Assembly (NCBI RefSeq): GCF_000430645.1
Contig: NZ_KE387186.1
Location: forward strand, 62,001 to 126,000
DNA from: Aquimarina latercula DSM 2041
Lineage (GTDB): Bacteria; Bacteroidota; Bacteroidia; Flavobacteriales; Flavobacteriaceae
DNA length: 64,000 nt
Reading direction: 5' to 3'
The translations under genes were made by a program, and so were the position numbers. The notes under the pieces are model-generated. The model had not been told where the DNA came from. It was given only the letters and a program-made list of their open reading frames with translations, and made no database searches. Shown here piece after piece: positions 42,538 to 51,877 of the stretch (within the stretch, counting starts at the first letter, position 1; every line of letters begins with the position of its first letter).

Positions 42538-45500
42538 ATGAGAAATTTAATTAAGATAAGTACTATTATATTATTGTGCTTATTCTGTGCTAAATCATCA
42601 GCACAGTTCAATTATGGAGAAGCACTGCAAAAGTCTTTGCTTTTCTATGAAACACAACAGTCCGGAAAGTTACCAGATTGGAATAGAATAAGTTGGCGAT
42701 CCGATTCGGGAGTCAATGATGGAGCAGATGTAGGTCTTGATCTAACCGGAGGTTGGAATGATGCTGGAGATCACGTTAAGTTCGGTTTTCCAATGGCTTT
42801 TTCTGTAACTGCTCTAAACTGGGGATTCCTAGAGTATAAGGACGGATATGATACGGCAAATCAGACAGAACATTTTAAAAGAAACATTAAATGGGTTACG
42901 GATTATTTTATTAAATGTCATCCCTCTCCTAATGTTTTTTATGCGCAGGTAGCGGATAGTAAATCACAAGATCATAATTTCTGGATGCCAGCAGAAATGG
43001 TTGACGTGCATCCTATGTATGGACAACGAAAATCATATGCTTTAACCACAAGCAATCCTGGTACAGATGTAGCTTGTGAGACAGCCGCTGCACTTGCATC
43101 AGCAAGTATAATCTTTAAAGATAGCGATCCTGCTTACAGTGCTACGTTATTGAGTCATGCAATTGAATTGTATGAATTCGGAGATAATCATAGAGGACTT
43201 TATACTTCAGAAGGTAATATACCAGCTGTAGGTACTTATACATCTGGTAATTATCAAGATGAATTAACCTGGGGAGCACTTTGGTTGTACAAAGCTACAG
43301 GAGATCAAAAATATTTGGATAAAGCTGAAGCGGAATATGCGCAGCCAGATTTTTTATGGAGTCTCGTATGGGAAGATAAGTCATATGGTAATATGGTTTT
43401 GTTATCAATTATTACCGGAAAAGAAACATATAAAATTGATGCCGAGCGTCATTTAGATTGGTGGCAAGAAGGAAACGGAGGAGTTAATTATTCTCCAGGT
43501 GGTCAAGCACATTTAACACAATGGGGATCTTTGCGTCATGCAATGAATGCATCCCTTACCGCACTTATTTATAGTGATAATGTGAACACACCAAAAAGTA
43601 CTCAGTATCGTAATTTTGCGATTAATCAGGTAAATTATGCCTTAGGCGATAATCCTAACAACAGAAGTTTGGTTACAGGTTTTGGAGTAAATCCTCCTAC
43701 AAAACCTCACCATAGAGGACAACATTCTAGTTGGTCTAGAAGTAGTGCTAACCCAGTAGAATCAAGACACACTATGTGGGGCGCATTAATGGGAGGTCCT
43801 GCTAAGCCAGATGATTTCTTCATAGAGGATAGAGATGACTTTCAAGCGAATGAAGTAGCTACAGATTATAATGCTTGTTATCAAGGAGTTTTAGCAAGAA
43901 TGGTGATGGAATTTGGAGGGTCATCATTACCTAATTTTCCACAGCCAGAGACTCCTGGATTAGAGTTTGCTAACGAGGTTAAACTAAATAATGATCAGTC
44001 AAAGTTTACAGAAGTTGCAATATGGTTAAATAACCGTTCTGGATGGCCAGCGAGAGTACCAAATACTCTAAAAGCTCGTTATTTTGTTGATATTTCAGAA
44101 GGTATTGCAGCTGGATTTACTGCTAGTGATTACGAGCTTACTGCTCGTGGAGCAGGAAACACAACAATTAATAGTTTACAAGAATGGGATGCTTCTAGTA
44201 ATATTTATTATGCAGAAATAGAAGTTGATCAAGATAATATGCCTTTTCCTGGAGGTCAAGGCGAGTATAGAAGTGAAATTCAACTAAGAGTTTCATTACC
44301 TACTAGTGCTCCAGAATCGGCTTGGGATGCATCTAATGATTTTTCGTATCAAGGATTAACCAGTGGATTACAAATTTCAGATAATGTACCAATCTATGCA
44401 GATGGAATATTAGTAGGAGGTCGAGAGCCTAATGGTGGTGAAGTACCGACAGCATCTTTTACGGCTACTCCAGAATCAGGAACGGCTCCATTAGAGGTTT
44501 CGTTTGATGCTTCAGCTTCGTCTGACCCGAATGGAGATTCATTGAGTTATAATTGGGATTTTGGTAATGGTCAAACATCTTCTGTTGTAGATCCATTGAT
44601 TACATATACAGAGATAGGATCTTATTTAGTAACTCTTACAGTTAATGATGGAACTAATACTTCCTCAGAATTTACACGAACAATTACCGTACTTGATGGG
44701 AATATAGCACCTATAGCTGATTTTTCAGTAACACCAACTACAGGTGTAGCTCCGGTAATAGTTAATTTTGACGCGTCAGCTTCTTCCGATGAAAATGGTG
44801 ATTCTTTGACATATGTATGGGATTTTGGTGATGGAGAATCAGGGTCTGGAGTAACAATTGCACATGAATATGTTGTAATAGGAGAATATGATGCTCAACT
44901 TACGGTAAGTGATGGTAGTAAAGAAGATACAAAAACCATAACAATTACAGTTACAGATGGAAGTCCAGTAGCTGCTTTTACTGTAACTACAGATTCAGGA
45001 GTTGCACCATTAGATGTTACTTTTGATGCCTCTGGATCCGCAGATCCAACAGGAGGAAGTCTTACATATAGTTGGGATCTAGGGAATGGTCAAACAGCTT
45101 CTACAGTAACCACTTCCGCTACATATACAGATGTAGGAGAAGTGATTGTAACACTAACAGTTACAAATGCTTCGGGAGATACAGATACAGCGACAAAAGC
45201 TATTACTATTACTGATGGTAGTGTAAGCTGTACGTTTGATACTCCAATACCTAATGGATTACCTTCTATTAATGAGGAGTTTCAGAATATTTTTGTTTTA
45301 GGAGATGGAGGACCAAATTTGGATAATATTGCCAAGTTTAATATTAACTGGAGTTTAGAAAATAATGGATTATATCAGTTTTCTATGAATACCAATAATG
45401 GTACTCCTAGTTGGTGGAATGATTTTTTACCAAACATTACACAAAACTTCAATTCTTCTCAGCCAGAGATTACAATTACAGGTTCTGGTTTTGTCGGGCT

Positions 45501-48500
45501 TGATGGTTCATATTATGTAACAATCGATGAGGGTAATTTTGTTTTAGTTTCTAAGACTGGTGGATTTACTATTTATTTTAGCACTTCTGCAACTGCACCG
45601 GATTGTGATGGAGGAATATCGAATCCAATTATAACGGATGGTGGTAGTATCACTGGAGGCCCATTTGTATTTACAGTAGGGGATGGTGTTGCTGATAATG
45701 TATCAGGAATTACTTTAACTGGGAATACAGGCGCTAATTCTCAATGGGTAGTAACAGATGATCAGAATGTTATTCTTGGATTACCAGGAAATATCGAAGA
45801 TGTTGATTTTGATGGAGCAGGAACAGGAACTTGTTTAATCTGGCATTTAAGTTATGAAGATGGATTACAAGGTTTAGAAGCAAATAATAATGTTTCAGCA
45901 TTAGTAGGAGATTTTGATTTTTCTAACTCAATTGATGTAGTAAGAAATCCAGTAAACCAACCAGGTCCTGATGGAGGAGTTATATCAGGAGGTCCGTTCA
46001 CGTTTACCGTTGGAGATGGTATTACAGACAATGTTTCTGGAATTTCTTTAGCAGGAAATACAGGTGCTAATTCTCAATGGGTAGTAACAGATGATCAGAA
46101 TGTTATTCTTGGATTACCAGGAAACATCGAAGATGTCGATTTTGATGGAGCAGGAACAGGAACTTGTTTAATTTGGCATTTAAGTTATGAGGATGGATTA
46201 CAAGGTTTAACACCAAATACGAATGTTTCGGATTTAGTAGGAGATTTTGATTTTTCGAATTCTATAGCTGTCATCCGAAATCCAGTCACTATTGGTGGCG
46301 ATTGTACTTTTGATACACCAATTGCATCAGCATTACCATCTATTGATAATAGATATACTAACGTATTTGTATTAGGCGATGGAGGTCCAGATCCTAGTAA
46401 TATTAGAGAGTTTTCTATCAACTGGAATCTAGAAAATAACGGATTATATCAATTTGCATTAAATACAAATAATGGTACTCCTGATTGGTATGTAGATCTT
46501 AGTGGAAATCTAACTCATAATTTTAACTCTTCTCAACCAGAAGCTATTTTAACAGGAACTCAGATTAGTGGTTTGGATGGCGAGTATTGGGTGAATGTAG
46601 ATGGAGATAATTTTGTAATGGTTTCTAAAAATAATGGATTCACACTTTATTTCAGTTTAAGTCCTACAACGCCTGATTGTGGTGATACTGGAGGAGGAAA
46701 TACAGATCCTGTGGCGGATATTTCTGCAACCCCTATTTCTGGAGAAGCACCACTTTTAGTAACATTTGACGCAGTTGCTTCTATCGATGCAGATGGAGAT
46801 GCGTTAAGTTACGCTTGGGATTTTGGAGATGGCAATACTGCTAATGGAGTGACTGTAGAAAATACATTTACTTCTGTAGGAGATTATTCGGTAACATTAA
46901 TTGTGGATGATGGTAATGGAGGTACAGATCAGGCAGTGATAACAATTACGGTAACGGATGGTGATATTATAATTAACCCTCCTACTGGTGAAAATGCATA
47001 TATCGATCGTTTTATCGAAATGAGAAATGAGTTCTATGATCCTGCAAATGGATATTTTAGTGCAGATGGTTCTCCACATCACTCAGTGGAAACATTAATT
47101 GTAGAAGCTCCTGATCACGGTCATGAATCAACTAGTGAATTATATTCGTACTGGTTGTGGCTAGAAGTTATGAACGGTAGAATTACACAAGATTGGGCTC
47201 CGTTAAATAATGTTTGGAATAAAATTGAGGAATTTATAATTCCTACTACAGCGGATCAGCCTAGTAATGGTGCCTATAATGCTTCATCTCCAGCAGCATT
47301 CGCAAGTGAATTCCCATTGCCAAGTGATTATCCGGCACCACTTAATTTTAGTGCTCCGGTTGGATCAGATCCAGTTTCACCAGATTTAACTGCAACATAC
47401 GGTGCTGATATTTATCAGATGCATTGGTTATTAGATAATGATAACTTTTATGGATATGGTAACAGAGGTGATGGTGTAAGTACGCCTTCATATATAAATA
47501 CCTTCCAAAGAGGAGAACAGGAATCAGTTTATGAAACTGTGCCTCATCCTTCTTGGGAGAGTTTCGACTGGGGAGGAACCAATGGATATCTTCCACTATT
47601 TATTGAAGATCAAAATTATGCACAGCAATGGAGATATACAAGTGCTCCAGATGCAGATGCAAGAGCAGTTCAAGCAATGTATTGGGCTCAAGTGTATGCA
47701 AAAGAACAAGGTGCAAGTTTAGGAAGTTTAGATTTAGATAAAGCATCTAAAATGGGAGATTTCCTTAGGCTATCAATGTTTGATAAGTATTTTAAACCCA
47801 TGGGAGTACAAAGTGCGACCAGTGGAGCGGGATCTGGATATGACAGTGCACATTACTTAATGTCGTGGTACATGTCTTGGGGTGGTTCGGCAGATCCTGC
47901 TTCGCAATGGGCCTTTAGAATAAGTTCTAGCCATTGCCACTTCGGATATCAGAATCCTATGGCGGCTTATGCGTTAACGCAGGTAGATGAATTGAAACCA
48001 ATATCTCAGAATGGAGAAAGAGATTGGACTGAAAGTTTAAAAAGACAAATGGAATTTTATACTTGGCTACAGTCTAAAGAAGGTGCTATTGCTGGTGGAG
48101 CTACTAATAGTTGGAATGGAGATTATAGTCCATATCCTGCTGGTAAATCTACATTCTATGATATGGCTTTTGATACTGATCCAGTATATCATGATCCAGG
48201 AAGTGGAACATGGTTCGGATGGCAAGCTTGGTCTATGGAAAGAGTGGCAGAATATTACTATATCACAAATGATCCAATGGCAAAATCTTTAATGGATAAA
48301 TGGGCAACGTGGGTTAAAAGTGAAGTGAAACTTATCGGAACGGATGATTTCGAAATACCTGCTACCTTAGAGTGGACTGGTGAGCCAGATACTTGGAATC
48401 CAGATAGTCCAGGAAGTAATGATAATCTTAGTGTTGTGGTTACGGATTATGGTAAAGATTTAGGTGTTGCTGCTTCTATGGCAAAGGCACTTATTTATTA

Positions 48501-49158
48501 TGCCGCAGCAACTCAAAAACATGCTACTTTAGATACAGAATCTCGTGATTTGGCTAAAGAAGTATTAGATAGAATGTGGAATACGTATAGAGATGATAAA
48601 GGAGTTTCTTCTCCAGAAGATAGAGGAGATTTTGCAAGAATCTTTGAAGAAGAAGTATATATTCCTAATGGATTTAGTGGAACAATGCCTAATGGAGATC
48701 AGATTAAACCTGGAGTAACATTCCTAGATATAAGATCAGATTATAAAAATGATCCAGATTTTGATAGATTAGAAGCAGCATACAATGCTGGAGAGGAATA
48801 TACACAACGTTATCATAGAAGTTGGGCTCAGATAGAAGTAGCATTAGCAAATGCAGAATTTGGATTCTTTTTTGGAGATCAAGAACCAGGAGTTAAAGCT
48901 CCAGAAAAAGAGCTTACAGTAAGTGCGACACCAAATCCTGCTTCGGATTATATTACACTTTCTACTAATTTTGATATGACAAATGTTAGAATTAGAGTGA
49001 TAGATATTGCTGGTAATGTGATCAGAACAGAATCTATGAAAAATGAACAAAAGTCTACTAGACTTTCTGTTAATGAACTGCCTTCTGGTATGTATATTTT
49101 AGAAATTTATGATATAACTACTGGAGATAAATTCAGAAATAAAATTATCAAAAAATAG
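42538..49158 (+). CDS. GH9-CBM3-PKD-X-GH48 bifunctional secreted cellulase with T9SS sorting domain
   Basis: Numbering is from the ATG at 42538 (2206 residues), which opens a clean signal peptide (1-23); an upstream in-frame ATG at 42448 would bury it. Domains in order: GH9 endoglucanase (24-465; DAGDH at 75-79, PHHR 390-393, acid Glu439 in NEV), CBM3c-like module (475-635), PKD 1-3 (637-894), unknown module X1 (898-1023), two tandem ~111-residue repeats (1034-1255), X2 (1256-1381), PKD 4 (1389-1476), GH48 reducing-end cellobiohydrolase (1484-2118; Glu1523 and acid Glu1534 in APDHGHESTSE, PDADAR at 1704-1709) and a T9SS CTD (2124-2206). The order GH9-CBM3c-...-GH48 matches Caldicellulosiruptor CelA. 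It should be a surface or released crystalline-cellulose degrader. Confidence 0.93.
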   Translation: MRNLIKISTIILLCLFCAKSSAQFNYGEALQKSLLFYETQQSGKLPDWNRISWRSDSGVNDGADVGLDLTGGWNDAGDHVKFGFPMAFSVTALNWGFLEYKDGYDTANQTEHFKRNIKWVTDYFIKCHPSPNVFYAQVADSKSQDHNFWMPAEMVDVHPMYGQRKSYALTTSNPGTDVACETAAALASASIIFKDSDPAYSATLLSHAIELYEFGDNHRGLYTSEGNIPAVGTYTSGNYQDELTWGALWLYKATGDQKYLDKAEAEYAQPDFLWSLVWEDKSYGNMVLLSIITGKETYKIDAERHLDWWQEGNGGVNYSPGGQAHLTQWGSLRHAMNASLTALIYSDNVNTPKSTQYRNFAINQVNYALGDNPNNRSLVTGFGVNPPTKPHHRGQHSSWSRSSANPVESRHTMWGALMGGPAKPDDFFIEDRDDFQANEVATDYNACYQGVLARMVMEFGGSSLPNFPQPETPGLEFANEVKLNNDQSKFTEVAIWLNNRSGWPARVPNTLKARYFVDISEGIAAGFTASDYELTARGAGNTTINSLQEWDASSNIYYAEIEVDQDNMPFPGGQGEYRSEIQLRVSLPTSAPESAWDASNDFSYQGLTSGLQISDNVPIYADGILVGGREPNGGEVPTASFTATPESGTAPLEVSFDASASSDPNGDSLSYNWDFGNGQTSSVVDPLITYTEIGSYLVTLTVNDGTNTSSEFTRTITVLDGNIAPIADFSVTPTTGVAPVIVNFDASASSDENGDSLTYVWDFGDGESGSGVTIAHEYVVIGEYDAQLTVSDGSKEDTKTITITVTDGSPVAAFTVTTDSGVAPLDVTFDASGSADPTGGSLTYSWDLGNGQTASTVTTSATYTDVGEVIVTLTVTNASGDTDTATKAITITDGSVSCTFDTPIPNGLPSINEEFQNIFVLGDGGPNLDNIAKFNINWSLENNGLYQFSMNTNNGTPSWWNDFLPNITQNFNSSQPEITITGSGFVGLDGSYYVTIDEGNFVLVSKTGGFTIYFSTSATAPDCDGGISNPIITDGGSITGGPFVFTVGDGVADNVSGITLTGNTGANSQWVVTDDQNVILGLPGNIEDVDFDGAGTGTCLIWHLSYEDGLQGLEANNNVSALVGDFDFSNSIDVVRNPVNQPGPDGGVISGGPFTFTVGDGITDNVSGISLAGNTGANSQWVVTDDQNVILGLPGNIEDVDFDGAGTGTCLIWHLSYEDGLQGLTPNTNVSDLVGDFDFSNSIAVIRNPVTIGGDCTFDTPIASALPSIDNRYTNVFVLGDGGPDPSNIREFSINWNLENNGLYQFALNTNNGTPDWYVDLSGNLTHNFNSSQPEAILTGTQISGLDGEYWVNVDGDNFVMVSKNNGFTLYFSLSPTTPDCGDTGGGNTDPVADISATPISGEAPLLVTFDAVASIDADGDALSYAWDFGDGNTANGVTVENTFTSVGDYSVTLIVDDGNGGTDQAVITITVTDGDIIINPPTGENAYIDRFIEMRNEFYDPANGYFSADGSPHHSVETLIVEAPDHGHESTSELYSYWLWLEVMNGRITQDWAPLNNVWNKIEEFIIPTTADQPSNGAYNASSPAAFASEFPLPSDYPAPLNFSAPVGSDPVSPDLTATYGADIYQMHWLLDNDNFYGYGNRGDGVSTPSYINTFQRGEQESVYETVPHPSWESFDWGGTNGYLPLFIEDQNYAQQWRYTSAPDADARAVQAMYWAQVYAKEQGASLGSLDLDKASKMGDFLRLSMFDKYFKPMGVQSATSGAGSGYDSAHYLMSWYMSWGGSADPASQWAFRISSSHCHFGYQNPMAAYALTQVDELKPISQNGERDWTESLKRQMEFYTWLQSKEGAIAGGATNSWNGDYSPYPAGKSTFYDMAFDTDPVYHDPGSGTWFGWQAWSMERVAEYYYITNDPMAKSLMDKWATWVKSEVKLIGTDDFEIPATLEWTGEPDTWNPDSPGSNDNLSVVVTDYGKDLGVAASMAKALIYYAAATQKHATLDTESRDLAKEVLDRMWNTYRDDKGVSSPEDRGDFARIFEEEVYIPNGFSGTMPNGDQIKPGVTFLDIRSDYKNDPDFDRLEAAYNAGEEYTQRYHRSWAQIEVALANAEFGFFFGDQEPGVKAPEKELTVSATPNPASDYITLSTNFDMTNVRIRVIDIAGNVIRTESMKNEQKSTRLSVNELPSGMYILEIYDITTGDKFRNKIIKK
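45637..46287 (+). repeat. Two tandem 333-bp repeats in the GH9-GH48 gene
   Basis: Units starting at 45637 and 45970 encode two ~111-residue beta modules (GGPF-FTVGDG..DNVSGI, NVILGLPGNIEDVDFDGAG). In the central part the DNA differs at only a few mostly silent positions, so the duplication is recent or kept alike by gene conversion. Related modules occur in other Bacteroidota surface proteins as I recall. Confidence 0.85.
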
Positions 49159-49164
49159 TTTTAA

Positions 49165-49200
49165 AAAGAGAGAGGTTATATAACCTCTCTCTTTCTTTTT
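49165..49200 (+). terminator. Intrinsic terminator after the GH9-GH48 gene
   Basis: A long palindrome, AAAGAGAGAGGTTATA paired with TATAACCTCTCTCTTT (about 49165-49194), is followed by CTTTTTT. It separates the first cellulase gene from the GH5 gene. Confidence 0.9.
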
Positions 49201-49353
49201 TAGTTCAATAAAATTAAATCTTCTTAAGATAGTTACGCGAATGAGAGTTTGCTAAAACATAGTTGTATCATATACTCTTTAGTAATCATACTTCTATGAT
49301 GATTAATATCAATTACTATAACTACGATGCTAGTTATTGAAAAAAATATATAC

Positions 49354-51735
49354 ATGAAACGATTTATAAATTATATGATGATTCTGTTACTGTTTTTCAG
49401 CAGTATTACAGAAATTATAGCACAACAACAAAATTTCTTAACTGTATCAGGAAATAAATTATATGATACAACAGGAAAAGAAGTACGCCTAACTGGTGTA
49501 AATTGGTTTGGTTTTGAAACACAAAACTATTCTCCTCATGGAATTTGGTCAAGAGATATGAAAAGTGTTTTACAACAAATTAAAGATTTAGGTTTTAATA
49601 CCATACGAGTTCCTTGGTGTAACGAGATGTTAAACCCTAGTTCTACAATTGCCATAAATTCTTATGGTACTGATGCCTATAGCGGAGTATCACCAATGAA
49701 TGAAGAAGAAGCAACAGTAAGCAAGCCAATAGAATTACTTGACATTTTTGTAAAATGGTGTCAGGAAAATGACATGAAGATTGTATTAGATAATCATTCT
49801 AGAGCCGCTGATGGTTTTTTAAACGAAGCGGTTTGGTATACTCCAGAATATTCTGAGGAACGTTGGATTAACGACTGGGTTTTTATAGCTGATCGTTATA
49901 AGGATTATTCTGCAGTGGTAGCTATGGATTTAAATAACGAACCACATGGATCTACTTGGGGTGATAGTAACCCTGCTACAGATTGGAATAAGGCAGCAGA
50001 ACGTTGTGGTAATGCAGTTCTTCAGGCAAATCCGAATGTTTTAATTATAATTGAAGGTGTAGGAGAATTTGAAGGAAACTCATATTGGTGGGGTGGACAA
50101 TTAATGGGGGCAAAGAAATATCCAGTTCAATTGTCTGACCCAAGTAAACTTATGTATTCTGCTCACGAATATGGTCCTGAGGTATCTCAGCAGGACTGGT
50201 TTACTGCCAGCGATTTTCCTCAAAATATGCCCGGTTTGTGGACGGATAATTTTCACTATTTATATGAAGAAGGTACTTCTCCATTGTTTTTAGGAGAATT
50301 TGGAATTAAAGATCAAGATGCCTTCGGAGGCATTTCTTATACTTGGTTTACTGAATTTACAGATTTCATGGGTGATATTTATTCTTGGACATTTTGGAGT
50401 ATGAACCCTAATTCCGGCGATACCGGAGGAATTTTACAAGATGATTGGACAAATGTTAATCAATGGAAATTAGATGTGTTAACTCCCCATTTGGCACCAT
50501 TTATTCCTAATGTTGTAGGGGGAACAGGAAATCTTCCTCCTACAGCTAGATTTACTTCGGATATAGACTCGGGTAATGCACCGTTAACAGTGCAATTTGA
50601 TGCATCTGGATCTACAGATCCCGATGGAGATAATTTATCTTATTCTTGGAGTTTCGGGGATGGGTCTACTGCCACTGGAGTAGGAATATCTCATTTGTTT
50701 ACGCAACCAGGTACTTATCAAGTTAGTCTTACTGTTAATGATGGAGCATTAAGTGATACTGCTAATAAAACCATAATTGTTATAGACGATACGGTTTCCA
50801 CGGTTACTGCTAATTTAGTTACGGACAATAACTCGGGAGTAGCGCCAGCAACTATTAATTTCGACGCTACAGGTTCTATATCTTCAGATGGAAGTGCATT
50901 GGTTTATGGCTGGGATTTTGGAGATGGAACTGCTGGTTCTGGAGTAACTATAAATCACGTGTTTGTAGAGGCAGGTAGTTATGATGTTGTATTAACAGTA
51001 TCTAATGCAGACGGAATCTCTGATACAGCAATTACTACTATTGTGATTACAGAATCAAATACTGGAGGTGATTGTAATTTTGGAGCACCATTAGCTAACC
51101 CTTTACCAACTATTCCTAATGCTTCGTACAGCAATATATATATTCTTGGATCTGGCGGACCGGACTTAAGTAATGTTACTAATTTTACTGTTAATTGGGA
51201 TTTACAAAATAATGGTCTTTGGCAATTCTCTATGAATACCAATAATGGAATTCCAAGCTGGTGGAATGATTTAAAAGCTAATGTTACTATTCAAAATTTT
51301 AATACTGCGCAACCTAGTATTACCATTGCAGGTACAGGTTTTTCTAACTTAGATGGTGCTTATTACGCAACAATTGATGGGGATAATTTTGCATTGGTAT
51401 CTAAAAGCGGAGCGTTTACAATTTATTTTAGTAATAGTAATACAGCTCCTAATTGTCAGGAACAGTTAAAAGATCCAATTGTTGAGAATGACGTAATAAG
51501 AATAAAAGCATATCCAAACCCTGTGTCGGATAAATTAATGATAAGTCAGGATAATAGTTTTAATAATGCACAAATGAAAATAGTTGATATATCAGGAAAA
51601 GTAATTAAAACATTTTCTACAATTACTGATACAAATATGATAGAGTTAAATGTTTCAGAATTAAAGGCTGGCGTTTATTTTATAAAAATATTTGACCAAA
51701 AGAATATTGTAACAAAACAAATTATAAAGCAATAA
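49354..51735 (+). CDS. Secreted GH5 cellulase (E1-like) with PKD domains, unknown module X and T9SS CTD
   Basis: From the ATG at 49354 (793 residues): signal peptide (1-24), GH5 barrel (25-387), two PKD domains (about 393-567), module X3 (574-701) bounded by Cys574 and Cys701, and T9SS CTD (712-793). The barrel is strikingly close to the Acidothermus E1 endoglucanase (GH5_1): GVNWFGFETQNYSPHGIWSR, NSYWWGGQLMGA and PNSGDTGGILQDDW. Acid/base Glu196 is in LNNEPHG and nucleophile Glu315 in LGEFG. It should cut internal beta-1,4-glucan bonds. The upstream in-frame ATG at 49327 is less likely since it precedes the signal peptide. Confidence 0.92.
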   Translation: MKRFINYMMILLLFFSSITEIIAQQQNFLTVSGNKLYDTTGKEVRLTGVNWFGFETQNYSPHGIWSRDMKSVLQQIKDLGFNTIRVPWCNEMLNPSSTIAINSYGTDAYSGVSPMNEEEATVSKPIELLDIFVKWCQENDMKIVLDNHSRAADGFLNEAVWYTPEYSEERWINDWVFIADRYKDYSAVVAMDLNNEPHGSTWGDSNPATDWNKAAERCGNAVLQANPNVLIIIEGVGEFEGNSYWWGGQLMGAKKYPVQLSDPSKLMYSAHEYGPEVSQQDWFTASDFPQNMPGLWTDNFHYLYEEGTSPLFLGEFGIKDQDAFGGISYTWFTEFTDFMGDIYSWTFWSMNPNSGDTGGILQDDWTNVNQWKLDVLTPHLAPFIPNVVGGTGNLPPTARFTSDIDSGNAPLTVQFDASGSTDPDGDNLSYSWSFGDGSTATGVGISHLFTQPGTYQVSLTVNDGALSDTANKTIIVIDDTVSTVTANLVTDNNSGVAPATINFDATGSISSDGSALVYGWDFGDGTAGSGVTINHVFVEAGSYDVVLTVSNADGISDTAITTIVITESNTGGDCNFGAPLANPLPTIPNASYSNIYILGSGGPDLSNVTNFTVNWDLQNNGLWQFSMNTNNGIPSWWNDLKANVTIQNFNTAQPSITIAGTGFSNLDGAYYATIDGDNFALVSKSGAFTIYFSNSNTAPNCQEQLKDPIVENDVIRIKAYPNPVSDKLMISQDNSFNNAQMKIVDISGKVIKTFSTITDTNMIELNVSELKAGVYFIKIFDQKNIVTKQIIKQ

Positions 51736-51745
51736 TTTAAAGAGT

Positions 51746-51797
51746 AGTATAAAAGAGACTCTAAGATGATTGATATGTTAGTTGTCTCTTTTGTACT
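51746..51797 (+). terminator. Long hairpin after the GH5 gene
   Basis: AGTATAAAAGAGAC (51746-51759) pairs with GTCTCTTTTGTACT (51784-51797). There is no T run, so it may be a 3'-end stabilising hairpin instead of a classic terminator. Confidence 0.5.
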
Positions 51798-51877
51798 AAT
51801 ATCCTGAAAATACCTACAACAGACTTTTCTTTATAGAAAAGAAACAGCAAAATAATTTACAAAACTCACCACTTATT

